The position numbers and the translations under genes are program-made. Source: Chitinophaga nivalis (GTDB taxonomy: Bacteria > Bacteroidota > Bacteroidia > Chitinophagales > Chitinophagaceae). From it: a DNA stretch of 64,000 nucleotides. This document shows positions 27,513-35,440 of this stretch, piece by piece. Under the pieces are notes generated by a model. It saw nothing but the letters and a program-made list of their open reading frames with translations, had not been told where the DNA came from and did not search any database. The stretch covers positions 1,594,301-1,658,300 of the forward strand of contig NZ_JAPDNR010000001.1 of the NCBI RefSeq assembly GCF_025989125.1, given 5' to 3'. Every line of letters starts with the position of its first letter. Positions within the stretch are counted from its first letter, which is position 1.

Positions 27513-27520
27513 TAATTTTG
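27513..27520 (+). promoter_or_regulatory. Candidate minus-7 element before the DUF6686 gene
   Basis: TAATTTTG matches TAnnTTTG about 110 bases upstream of the start. A second match, TACATTTG, lies at 27481-27488. Neither has a well-spaced minus-33 TTTG, so the exact promoter is uncertain. No other gene is seen in 27390-27588. Confidence 0.35.
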
Positions 27521-27588
27521 CTATACATGATGCATCTGTTGTTTGTACCACCATTATTACAGTAAAAGAGTGATGAAATAAGTCCTGA

Positions 27589-27612
27589 CAGCGGCCATTC
27601 CAATGGCCGCTG
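27589..27612 (+). promoter_or_regulatory. Hairpin abutting a Shine-Dalgarno-like GGAGG
   Basis: Perfect 11-bp stem CAGCGGCCATT/AATGGCCGCTG with a two-base CC loop. The sequence GGAGG at 27612-27616 starts within its last base, 16 bases before ATG 27633. Such a placement could mask or present the ribosome site. Confidence 0.45.
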
Positions 27613-27632
27613 GAGGCACAAACCCATTGACT

Positions 27633-27974
27633 ATGTGTAATTACCAGACTTTATACCATGGTACTGCCGGATATGTGATTCGTTGTCCTCATTGTAAAGG
27701 AGTACAGCTCGCATTTGGTACCACCGTTGTTAACCTGACGGGTGCGGAGTTTGTTTGCTTTGCGGAGATGGTGTCCCGTCTTGCAGAAGAGAAGACCTTT
27801 GAACAGGCCGGCAATGAAAAAATGATTTGTTTGCCATTACCTGCAGACCACGTAATGATGTTACTGACACCTGCAGAAGTGTCCAGGCTGGCGGATATTA
27901 CCGCAGAGGTACATGGATTGTTGTCCGTCTACGAAATCCTGGATGCACCTTCCCAATATATGGAAGAGGATTGA
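27633..27974 (+). CDS. DUF6686 family protein
   Basis: 113 residues from ATG 27633 (MCNYQTLYHG); an in-frame start at 27603 would run through the hairpin. A CPHC motif (IRCPHCKGVQLAFGTT) suggests a small metal site, and the later part is helical with LTPAEVSRLADITAEVHGLL. This matches the short Bacteroidota family that I remember as DUF6686, function unknown. Its position right after the haem-uptake genes suggests a link to haem or iron handling; that link is inference. Confidence 0.7.
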   Translation: MCNYQTLYHGTAGYVIRCPHCKGVQLAFGTTVVNLTGAEFVCFAEMVSRLAEEKTFEQAGNEKMICLPLPADHVMMLLTPAEVSRLADITAEVHGLLSVYEILDAPSQYMEED

Positions 27975-28000
27975 TCCCTGAACTGTTTTTTTGCTGTTGG

Positions 28001-28138
28001 CAACGGGAGTATCCTCCTGTTGGATGACGCTATTTTTCTACTGTGAGTGTTCCTCAGGTGGGAGTTGGTATGTCTTTTACTGCTGCCTGTAGGTAGAGAT
28101 GCGATATCCGGTGTGACCGGGTATCGCGTCTTGTTTTT
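28001..28138 (+). terminator. Two candidate terminators after the DUF6686 gene
   Basis: First hairpin: CAACGGGAG (28001-28009) with CTCCTGTTG (28014-28022), loop TATC. Second: GCGATATCCGGT (28101-28112) with ACCGGGTATCGC (28116-28127), loop GTG, followed by a TTGTTTTT stretch. The second is the stronger. The rest of 27975-28298 holds no gene that I can support. Confidence 0.65.
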
Positions 28139-28298
28139 GGGGGTAGCTGTTTTTGCGGTGACCATATGTGGTCCCCGTTGGGGGATAATTGTCTGAACAA
28201 ATACAGCGCTGGTCTGTTATACGTTACGGATGTTCGTAGGGGAATATCCGCAGGTATCACCAAATGCAGTACGACTTTTCCATTATAAACCACCTCAT

Positions 28299-29525
28299 GT
28301 GAAAACCAATATTATCTTTCCGCTGCTGGCTGGAAAGCGTATAGTCTTATGCGTTATATTGATGATCAGCATGCATGTCTATGCGCAGCGTGATACAATA
28401 GAGCATGGTAAAGGGCTGACCCGTAACCTCCTGGAAGGTGGCCGTTATAATGGGTTTCTGTTTACCGATGTGAAAGGAATCCGGTTGCAGTTCAATGGCT
28501 ATGTACAGGCCGATTTTATACATGATTTTATGGAGATAGAGAACCAGCATGCGTTTCAGCCATCTACCATTCCGGTACCCTCCACCACCGATGGCAATAC
28601 CGCTTTCTCTATCCGTCAGTCGCGGTTTTCATTCAGTGCCTACGGGCAGCCTGATAAAAAAGGGCGTGCCCTGAAAGCCGTGCTGGAGTTTGATCTGTGG
28701 GGAAGTACCAGTGGCGCGCCCCGGCTGAGGCATGCGTATATTCAGCATGGTAAATGGACGTTTGGGCAATACTGGAGCAATTTTATGGATGCCGATAACT
28801 GGCCTAATATCCTGGATTACTGGGGCCCGAATTCCTATGTCTGGATACGACAGGCACAGCTGCGGTTTACCCAGCAGTTGAAAGACTCTTTTTCCTTTTC
28901 CGTAGCGGTGGAACAACCAGGGGCAGATATTAATATTCCGGCTACCTGGAAAGTCCGCACTTTTTATCCGGATGTTTCTGTCGCCTTTCAGAAAAATTTC
29001 GGAGAAGATGCCCGCAGTCATATCCGGGTATCGGGCTTGTTTCATCCGTTGGAGTATCGTAACGGTGAGCAGGAAAAACGGCGGGGTATCGGTGGCGCGT
29101 TTAATTTCTCCGGAAGTATTACTTTGCAGGGCGATAATGCGGTTAAGTTTCAGTTTGCCTATGGCAATGGCTTTGCCAAATACAGTGAAGACCTGGGTGG
29201 ACAAGGATTGGATGGTTATGCCGCCATAGACGACAAAAGATTGCGGCAGATCAGTATGCTGGCCACCTGGCTGTATTACGACCATTTCTGGTCGGAGAGC
29301 CTGGGCTCAACCATCGGATGGGGTTATCTGAATCTTGATACGGATAAGCTGAACCTGCCGGTCACCTTGCTGAAAGCCACGCATTATAGCTCGTTGAGTA
29401 TGACTTATTATTTTACAGGCTTTTTCAAGATAGGCGGAGAGGTATTGTACGGAATAAGGAAAAATTCAGATTATAAAACAGGAGATGATATACGGGCACA
29501 ATTCAGTGCTTTCTTCAAATTCTGA
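28299..29525 (+). CDS. DcaP-like outer-membrane porin
   Basis: 408 residues from GTG 28299, chosen because it begins a signal peptide ending in MHVYAQ; an upstream ATG at 28230 would give a long non-signal leader. The mature protein is a barrel of alternating strands starting near RLQFNGYVQADFIHDF, with RQSRFSFSAYG and FGQYWSNFMDADNWPNILDY, the pattern of DcaP-type porins, and it ends in Phe (SAFFKF) as outer-membrane barrels do. These porins pass small organic acids. The next gene is an exported glutaminase, so amino-acid or dicarboxylate entry is plausible. Confidence 0.8.
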   Translation: MKTNIIFPLLAGKRIVLCVILMISMHVYAQRDTIEHGKGLTRNLLEGGRYNGFLFTDVKGIRLQFNGYVQADFIHDFMEIENQHAFQPSTIPVPSTTDGNTAFSIRQSRFSFSAYGQPDKKGRALKAVLEFDLWGSTSGAPRLRHAYIQHGKWTFGQYWSNFMDADNWPNILDYWGPNSYVWIRQAQLRFTQQLKDSFSFSVAVEQPGADINIPATWKVRTFYPDVSVAFQKNFGEDARSHIRVSGLFHPLEYRNGEQEKRRGIGGAFNFSGSITLQGDNAVKFQFAYGNGFAKYSEDLGGQGLDGYAAIDDKRLRQISMLATWLYYDHFWSESLGSTIGWGYLNLDTDKLNLPVTLLKATHYSSLSMTYYFTGFFKIGGEVLYGIRKNSDYKTGDDIRAQFSAFFKF

Positions 29526-29549
29526 TCATCCACATAAAAGTAAAATAAT

Positions 29550-30554
29550 ATGAAAAGGATCGTTACCATACTGCTTGTACTGTTATCAGGCGTTGTCACA
29601 GGATACGCCCAGCAACGGGAGAAAACGGTCGATTACCAGGCGGTGATCAAAGAAGCATTTGAGTTGTATAAAGATGATAAGAGCGGAAAAAATGCAGACT
29701 ATATTCCTTTCCTGGCAGCAGTAAATCCGGATATGTACGGTATTGTACTGGCTACCAAAGACGGGAAAATCTACGAGATCGGAGAAACCAAATATGAATT
29801 CGGTATTGAATCCATAGAAAAAGTATTCACACTTTGTATGGCCATGGAGCTTTTCGGCGATAGTGTGATCCTGGAAAAAATCGGCGCCGATCAGACCGGA
29901 CAAGCTTTTAACTCGATACCCGCCATCGAAATGGCCGGCCGGAAACCTGCCAATCCGATGGTGAATGCCGGTGCAATGGCTACTACCAGTTTAATCACAG
30001 GTTATTATGGTAAAGCCACGATGTGGGAGAAGATAGATGCCTATTTTGATAAGCTGGCGGGGAGAGACCTGAAAGTGCTGGATGAGCTGTATCAATCAGA
30101 AGCGGCTACAAATGTACATAACCAGGCCATCGCCTTGTTGCTGAAATCCTATGGCTATATGTATGATGATCCGCTGGTAGCCTGCGACGTGTATACGAAA
30201 CAGTGTTCCTATGGCGTCAATACCCGCGATCTGGCCGTGATGGCGGCTGTACTGGCCAATGGCGGTGTTAACCCGCTAACAAAGGAAAGACTGGTGAAAG
30301 AAAAGTATGTACCGAAAGTATTGGCTATTATGGGCACGACCGGTTTGTATGAAACCACCGGTACCTGGATGTTTAATGTAGGTTTACCCAGCAAGAGCGG
30401 CGTGGGCGGCGGTATTATTTCGGTGGTGCCGGGAAAATATGCGATCGCAGTTTTCGCGCCGCCATTGGATAAAGCCGGTAACAGTGTAAAAGCACAGAAA
30501 GCGATCGGGTATATTGCAGAGAAGCTGCAGGCGAATGTGTACCTGGGCAAATAA
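29550..30554 (+). CDS. glsA: Glutaminase A with export signal
   Basis: 334 residues. Signal peptide MKRIVTILLVLLSG...GYAQQ, so it should act in the periplasm, unlike most bacterial glutaminases. The beta-lactamase-like glutaminase core shows YIPFLAAVNPDMYGIVLAT, the catalytic S88-x-x-K91 pair (FGIESIEKVFTL), NPMVNAGAMATTSLI and the late GVGGGIISVVPGKYAIAVF. It hydrolyses L-glutamine to glutamate and ammonia. It is 24 bases after the porin gene and followed by a terminator, so the two form an operon. Confidence 0.93.
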   Translation: MKRIVTILLVLLSGVVTGYAQQREKTVDYQAVIKEAFELYKDDKSGKNADYIPFLAAVNPDMYGIVLATKDGKIYEIGETKYEFGIESIEKVFTLCMAMELFGDSVILEKIGADQTGQAFNSIPAIEMAGRKPANPMVNAGAMATTSLITGYYGKATMWEKIDAYFDKLAGRDLKVLDELYQSEAATNVHNQAIALLLKSYGYMYDDPLVACDVYTKQCSYGVNTRDLAVMAAVLANGGVNPLTKERLVKEKYVPKVLAIMGTTGLYETTGTWMFNVGLPSKSGVGGGIISVVPGKYAIAVFAPPLDKAGNSVKAQKAIGYIAEKLQANVYLGK

Positions 30555-30577
30555 ACAGGCTGTTTCAGTACAGCATC

Positions 30578-30623
30578 ATGGTGAATAGTATATGGTTGTT
30601 TCCGTTACTGTTCACCATTTTTT
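30578..30623 (+). terminator. Terminator after the glutaminase gene
   Basis: 12-bp stem ATGGTGAATAGT (30578-30589) with ACTGTTCACCAT (30607-30618), one G-T pair, followed by five to six T residues. Confidence 0.88.
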
Positions 30624-30690
30624 AAATATAGGATTCCCGGGTAATTCGTAAATTCATAAAACAAGTGCTAACCTTAACATGTTTAGAGAT

Positions 30691-31638
30691 ATGGATGTAA
30701 AAGATTACTACAGGATATTAGGGGTAGACAAAGCAGCAACAGCAGAACAAATCAAGAAAGCCTACCGTAAACTCGCCGTAAAGTATCATCCCGATAAGAA
30801 TCCCGGGGATAAAGCCGCAGAAGATAAATTCAAAGAAATCAACGAAGCATATGAAGTATTGAGTGATGCAGAGAAGCGGAAAAAATATGATCAGTTTGGG
30901 GAGAATTATAAGTATTATGAACAGCATGGCGGCCGGCCGGAGGATTTTGACTGGTCGAAGTATGGAGGTAGCCGGCAGGGACAATCCTATTCCTATCAGG
31001 GGAATATGGAAGATATGTTTGGCGGTGAAGGCGGTGAGCAATTTTCTGATTTCTTTGAACAGCTGTTTGGCAGCCGTTTTTCGGGCAGTCAGCGCCGGCA
31101 GCAGCAAAAGCCGGGTCGTGGCCGCGATATACAGGCTACCATGGAAGTATCGCTGGAAGATGCCTACAGTGGCGCTACCCGCCAGGTAGAAGTAAACGGC
31201 AGCCGGCTCAATATCAAACTCAAACCTGGCTTATCTGAAGGGCAGGTAATCCGCTTAAAAGGCCAGGGCAGCCCGGGGCGTAAAGGTGGTGAAAACGGCG
31301 ACCTGTTAATTACCATTCAACTGAGCGCACATCCGCAATATGAATTAAGGGGACAGGACATTTATACCAATGTGGCTGTACCGTTGTACACCGCAGTATT
31401 GGGCGGTAAATTGCACATACCTACCCCGGGTACGGCACTCAATATGAATATTCCTGCGGGTACCGACAGTGGCAAAATATTCCGGTTAAAAGGTAAAGGC
31501 ATGCCGGCCTATGATAACAAAGGAGAAGCCGGCGACCTGTATCTGAAATCGATCGTTCATATACCCACCCAACTTTCTGACAAGGAAAAAGAATTGTTTC
31601 AGCAACTTTCACAACTAAACGAGAATGGTCATGCTTAA
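30691..31638 (+). CDS. cbpA: DnaJ-class co-chaperone, CbpA-like
   Basis: 315 residues from ATG 30691 (MDVKDYYRILGVDKAA); an ATG 12 bases upstream is also possible. J domain (about 1-70) with the HPD motif that stimulates DnaK, a Gly/Phe/Gln-rich linker (about 75-135), and two C-terminal substrate-binding domains (GRGRDIQATMEVSLEDAYSG; GSPGRKGGENGDLLITIQL). The zinc-finger region of classical DnaJ is absent, as in CbpA. Its end overlaps the next gene by 14 bases, which places an unusual partner where CbpM is often found. Confidence 0.93.
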   Translation: MDVKDYYRILGVDKAATAEQIKKAYRKLAVKYHPDKNPGDKAAEDKFKEINEAYEVLSDAEKRKKYDQFGENYKYYEQHGGRPEDFDWSKYGGSRQGQSYSYQGNMEDMFGGEGGEQFSDFFEQLFGSRFSGSQRRQQQKPGRGRDIQATMEVSLEDAYSGATRQVEVNGSRLNIKLKPGLSEGQVIRLKGQGSPGRKGGENGDLLITIQLSAHPQYELRGQDIYTNVAVPLYTAVLGGKLHIPTPGTALNMNIPAGTDSGKIFRLKGKGMPAYDNKGEAGDLYLKSIVHIPTQLSDKEKELFQQLSQLNENGHA

Positions 31639-31978
31639 ACTTTTTGATTATCTGGAAGAGGTAATGGCAACGGAAAAAATTTCCCAGTTGAAAAACCCGC
31701 CGTTACTGTATACTGCCAGCGAGATTATGCAGGAGTTAGGCTATGTGGATAAAGGGATGGAACAGGAACCACTGGACAGAGCCATGCATGCCTGCGCAGC
31801 ACTGCAGATTCCAGTGGATTTTAATTTCAGAAAAATTTATTGCTTCAAAGATGGCGAGCTGGTAACAGACTGGCAATTGTCTGAACTGGCTACCTATTTG
31901 TTTATGATTAACTGCAATCCGCTGAATCCTTTTGTAGCCAAGGCACAGCTGATATTTATGATGAAAGACAGGGTATGA
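31625..31978 (+). CDS. DinD/BRO-like small protein coupled to dnaJ/cbpA
   Basis: 117 residues from ATG 31625 (ATG 31631 is also possible), overlapping cbpA and, by its ATGA, the exporter gene after it. The usual partner at this site is the MerR-like modulator CbpM, but this sequence does not look like that. Instead it has YTASEIMQELGYVDKG followed by LSELATYLFMINCNPLNPFV and AKAQLIFMM. That resembles the LSRYACYLI..N.DP...VA.AQ.YF pattern of DinD and BRO/antirepressor-type proteins, known from DNA-damage genes and phages. The similarity is judged by eye; function is unknown. Confidence 0.6.
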   Translation: MVMLKLFDYLEEVMATEKISQLKNPPLLYTASEIMQELGYVDKGMEQEPLDRAMHACAALQIPVDFNFRKIYCFKDGELVTDWQLSELATYLFMINCNPLNPFVAKAQLIFMMKDRV

Positions 31979-33396
31979 GAGATATTAACAGAACGGGTAT
32001 TCTCATGGTGGTGATTATGGGAACTACCATGGCGGGTATAGATTCCAGCATTGTTAATATATCCCTGCCCGTTATGAGCAAGCAGTTTAACTGTACGCTC
32101 GATGAAATAGAGTGGGTAATTACCGTATACATGCTCAGCTTTTCGGTACTGATGCCCCTGACGAGCTGGCTGAAAAACCGGATCGGATTTTTTAATCTGT
32201 ATATCGGCGCCATTTCCCTGTTTACCATCGGATCATTGTTGTGTGCATTATCCACCAATCTGGAGTCATTGTTGACGGCCCGCGTTATTCAGGCATTAGG
32301 TGGCGGTGCAATGGCGCCTACTTCCATGGCCATCATTTCCTATATTTTTCCAGCCAGGGTGCGGGGCGCCGTATTGGGATGGTGGGGACTGGGCAACCTG
32401 GTAGGGCCGGCACTGGGCCCCACACTGGGCGGTATTCTGACAGAGAAATTCGGCTGGCCATCTATCTTTTATATCAATCTCCCGATTGGTATCCTCACGG
32501 TGGTGCTGGCATTTAAATACCTGGATGTATTGCGTAAACAGCCTAAGCTAAAGCTGCCATTTGATTTACCGGGATTCATACTGCTGACTATTTTCCTCGT
32601 GTGTTTACAATATGGGGTTGCCAAAGCAGAAGTAGCAGGTATTGGTTCGCCGGCTATCCTGGCCACATTGGGAGTAGCGGTGGTGGCGTTGATGGCGTTT
32701 ATATGGCTGGATCGTAACAAAACCACGGCTATTATTGACCTGGGATTATTTACCAACTATGCTTTCGTTAGTTGTATTCTCGTAACGATTTCCCGTTCGG
32801 CGGCGTTGTATGGTGGCTTGTTCCTGATGCCTTTTTTGTTACAGGAGCAAATGGGCTTTTCGGAAGGAATGTCGGGACTACTGATTTTGCCCAATGCCGT
32901 TTTTATGGCTGCCCTGATGCCTTTTGCCGGAAAATGGTCGGATAAGCATGGTTCCCGGGAGATTTCCATGTGTGGTCTTTTTTTGCTGGCGGTATCCATG
33001 TATCTTTTTTCCATACTGGACAAAGGCAGCAGTATTAGCATGGTGATATTGTCTATGACCGTCAGGGGATTGGGCATGGGGCTGTTGCTGGCGCCGCTCA
33101 ATGCTGCTACGTTGAGTGCCGTACGTCCGGAAGAAGTAACCATGGCGTCTTCTATCAGTACGCTGATGCAACAGGTAGGCGGTGCTATCGGAATTGCGGT
33201 GCTGGCCATTATTACGCAGGCCTCTTTTAATCAACACATCCTTGCCGGTGCTTCCAATCATTACGCGCATCACCTCGCATTAAAACACGGGTTTCATATT
33301 TCATTGATTATATTGCTGGTAACACTTATTCCCGCATGGTTTTTGCCACGCAGCAATGTGGTGCTGAAAAACAGTGATGCACATATTGATACCTGA
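31975..33396 (+). CDS. EmrB/QacA-type (DHA2) major facilitator exporter
   Basis: 473 residues with about 14 membrane helices. Motifs: GTTMAGIDSSIVNISLPVM in helix 1 (DHA2 motif D1), LTARVIQALGGGAMAPTSMA, LGPTLGGILTEKFGWPSIFY (motif C region), and MASSISTLMQQVGGAIGIAV. It exports drugs or metabolites by proton exchange. The start ATGA overlaps the preceding stop, implying coupled translation in a chaperone-small protein-exporter operon. The substrate is unknown. Confidence 0.92.
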   Translation: MRDINRTGILMVVIMGTTMAGIDSSIVNISLPVMSKQFNCTLDEIEWVITVYMLSFSVLMPLTSWLKNRIGFFNLYIGAISLFTIGSLLCALSTNLESLLTARVIQALGGGAMAPTSMAIISYIFPARVRGAVLGWWGLGNLVGPALGPTLGGILTEKFGWPSIFYINLPIGILTVVLAFKYLDVLRKQPKLKLPFDLPGFILLTIFLVCLQYGVAKAEVAGIGSPAILATLGVAVVALMAFIWLDRNKTTAIIDLGLFTNYAFVSCILVTISRSAALYGGLFLMPFLLQEQMGFSEGMSGLLILPNAVFMAALMPFAGKWSDKHGSREISMCGLFLLAVSMYLFSILDKGSSISMVILSMTVRGLGMGLLLAPLNAATLSAVRPEEVTMASSISTLMQQVGGAIGIAVLAIITQASFNQHILAGASNHYAHHLALKHGFHISLIILLVTLIPAWFLPRSNVVLKNSDAHIDT

Positions 33397-33429
33397 CCGG
33401 TTTTTCCTGAACCGGGTAATTTTTGAGAT

Positions 33430-34878
33430 ATGGTAACGAATGGTAAGAAGTATATTTTAATGATTGATGATGATGAAGATGATTTTTTCCTGGTAAATGC
33501 TTTACTCCAGGATATCTCGCCTGATCAATATATACTGAAGTGGGTATCTTCCTACAAAGAAGCACTGGCCGCTATTGAAACGCGGACCCATGATTTGTAC
33601 CTGGTAGATTACCGTCTGGGTGCACATACCGGTATTGATGTACTGCATCACTTCCGCAACCTGGGGTATAAAGCACCGGTGATCCTGTTTACCGGGAAAG
33701 GAGATTATCTTATCGATAAAGAAGCAATGCTGGCAGGTGCATCAGACTATCTGGTAAAGAGCGAAATCAATGCCGCACTGCTGGAGCGGGCTATCCGGTA
33801 TACCCTCGACAAATTCGGCCACCTGAACGCCATTGAAAAAAGTGAAAAGCGTTATTTCAGCATCTTCGAAAAATCCAATGACCTCATCTTACTGGCAGAC
33901 TGTGAACATAAGATTGTAGCTGCCAATCCGGCTGCACTGCAGGTATTGGGATATGAGGAAACGGAATTGTATAGTCGTCATTTGCCCAATCTGTTTGCAG
34001 AAGAAGGTACCATACAGGCCTTCCTGGATCAGCTTTGTACGGAGAACGGGGTGGTGCAGCAGGAGTATGTTTTCCGGAATCAGGCCGGGCAATTGCTGGA
34101 TGTTATGATCAATGCCTCGCTGCTGGATGAAAAAAAACAATTGTACCTGTGCATCATCCAGAATATCACAGAGCGTAAGCGAAAAGAGCGGGAGAAACAG
34201 CAACAGGAAAAATTTGCCATTACCGGCCGTATTGCGCGGTTGATTGCACACGAAGTGCGTAATCCGCTCACCAATATTTTGCTGGCCGTATCGCAGCTGA
34301 AAGCAGATCAGGTAGAAGAGAATGCGGATATCCAGCTTTACCTGGATATTATGGAACGTAACTGTCACCGCATTAATCAATTGGTGACAGAGTTATTGCA
34401 ATCTACCCGTATGTCGGAGCTGAATATGCAGCCACAGGGGCTCAACAGCCTGGCGGAGAAAGCACTGCAGCAGGCTGCAGACCGCTTGCAACTGCATAAT
34501 ATGCGGGTGGATAAAACATTGCAGACACCGGATCAGCTGATGATGGCGGATGAAGATAAAATACTGATTGCCTTGCTGAATATTATTATCAATGGTATTG
34601 AAGCCATGAAAGCGGGAGAAGGTATCCTGAGTGTGTATACCTATCATGAGCAGGATAAAACATATATTCGTATATCCGACAACGGTAGTGGTATCCCCAA
34701 AGAGAACCTGGTCAAACTGTTTGAACCGTTCTTTACCAGTAAAACAAAAGGAACCGGATTGGGCTTAACAGCCACCCAGAACATTATCCTGCATCATAAA
34801 GGAACGATACAGGTAGAGAGCATGCCGGGTACCGGTACCAGTTTCCTGATTGGTTTTCCGGTTGTACAGACCGGGTGA
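33430..34878 (+). CDS. Receiver-PAS-histidine kinase
   Basis: 482 residues with an unusual order: N-terminal receiver domain (about 7-125; acidic pocket IDDDEDD, phospho-acceptor D60 in YLVDYRLG), PAS (about 135-255), HisKA with H274 in LIAHEVRNPLTNIL, and a C-terminal ATPase with ISDNGSGIPKENL and KGTGLGL. No membrane segment, so it is cytoplasmic. Input thus comes through phosphorylation of the receiver by another kinase, as well as PAS sensing. It starts 33 bases after the exporter gene; a weak hairpin with a T run (33397-33424) lies between, so it may be partly uncoupled. Confidence 0.93.
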   Translation: MVTNGKKYILMIDDDEDDFFLVNALLQDISPDQYILKWVSSYKEALAAIETRTHDLYLVDYRLGAHTGIDVLHHFRNLGYKAPVILFTGKGDYLIDKEAMLAGASDYLVKSEINAALLERAIRYTLDKFGHLNAIEKSEKRYFSIFEKSNDLILLADCEHKIVAANPAALQVLGYEETELYSRHLPNLFAEEGTIQAFLDQLCTENGVVQQEYVFRNQAGQLLDVMINASLLDEKKQLYLCIIQNITERKRKEREKQQQEKFAITGRIARLIAHEVRNPLTNILLAVSQLKADQVEENADIQLYLDIMERNCHRINQLVTELLQSTRMSELNMQPQGLNSLAEKALQQAADRLQLHNMRVDKTLQTPDQLMMADEDKILIALLNIIINGIEAMKAGEGILSVYTYHEQDKTYIRISDNGSGIPKENLVKLFEPFFTSKTKGTGLGLTATQNIILHHKGTIQVESMPGTGTSFLIGFPVVQTG

Positions 34879-34889
34879 GTGGCGGGTCG

Positions 34890-35123
34890 TCACTTTTCGT
34901 AGCAGGCAATATGATAGAGTAACGGATCGGTACCTCTTTGTTCGTTGATCTGTTTACGTTGCCCCTCTATCATGACGCCGTAGGTATGTCCTTTTGTAGG
35001 AAAGCAGGCGGCGTCCATTGTTAAAGTAATGGATAACATTTCTATCGGTTGATTGGGCAAAGCTGCCAGATCCTGTAAAAATTTTATCAAAATGATTTCC
35101 AGCTTCTCTTTATTTTCTGTCAT
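34890..35123 (-). CDS. Hypothetical small protein divergent from an XRE regulator
   Basis: 77 residues, no signal peptide or membrane segment; an N-terminal charged helix then a beta-like segment (MLSITLTMDAACFP, GHTYGVMIEGQRK). I do not recognise it. It is convergent with the kinase gene and divergent from the XRE gene, with a perfect palindrome between them at 35159-35194, so it is probably controlled by that regulator. Confidence 0.6.
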   Translation of the reverse strand: MTENKEKLEIILIKFLQDLAALPNQPIEMLSITLTMDAACFPTKGHTYGVMIEGQRKQINEQRGTDPLLYHIACYEK

Positions 35124-35158
35124 TTCTTATTTGATTATTAGTTAATTATAAATATAGT

Positions 35159-35194
35159 ACAATTATACTAGTGATGTTGTACTAGTATAATTGT
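35159..35194. promoter_or_regulatory. Palindromic operator between the small gene and the XRE gene
   Basis: Perfect 14-bp inverted repeat ACAATTATACTAGT (35159-35172) and ACTAGTATAATTGT (35181-35194), 8-base spacer. Candidate minus-7 elements flank it: TATATTTC (35207-35214, plus) and TATATTTA (35149-35156, minus). A dimeric regulator bound here would cover both promoters. Confidence 0.7.
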
Positions 35195-35221
35195 GCGGAT
35201 AGGTTCTATATTTCCTTCGTA

Positions 35222-35440
35222 ATGGAAAGGAATCCGCATATCGGTCAACAGTTTGGTGCCAATCTGAAAAGGTTGCGCAGGCAAAAAGACATGACGCAGG
35301 TGGAACTGGCTATTGAAGCAAATCTGGAACCCAGCTACATGACAAAACTGGAAAATGGTAAAGTGGAGCCTAAGCTGAGTACGATTATAGCACTGGCAGA
35401 AGCGTTGGGCGTGAGTGCGGGAGAACTGGTTACCTTATAG
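35222..35440 (+). CDS. XRE-family HTH transcriptional regulator
   Basis: 72 residues, a single HTH_3 domain: GANLKRLRRQKDMTQVELAI (helices 1-2), recognition helix near EPSYMTKLENGKVEPKLST, then LIALAEALGVS-like final helices. It is a cytoplasmic DNA-binding protein, likely dimeric, and its own promoter holds a perfect palindrome, pointing to autoregulation and control of the divergent 77-residue gene. Its end overlaps the convergent gene at 35430-35657 by 11 bases. Confidence 0.92.
   Translation: MERNPHIGQQFGANLKRLRRQKDMTQVELAIEANLEPSYMTKLENGKVEPKLSTIIALAEALGVSAGELVTL

Noticed and set aside
31625..31978. CbpM chaperone modulator
   Set aside because: Position fits, but the MerR-like helix pattern is lacking, and a DinD/BRO-like pattern is seen instead.
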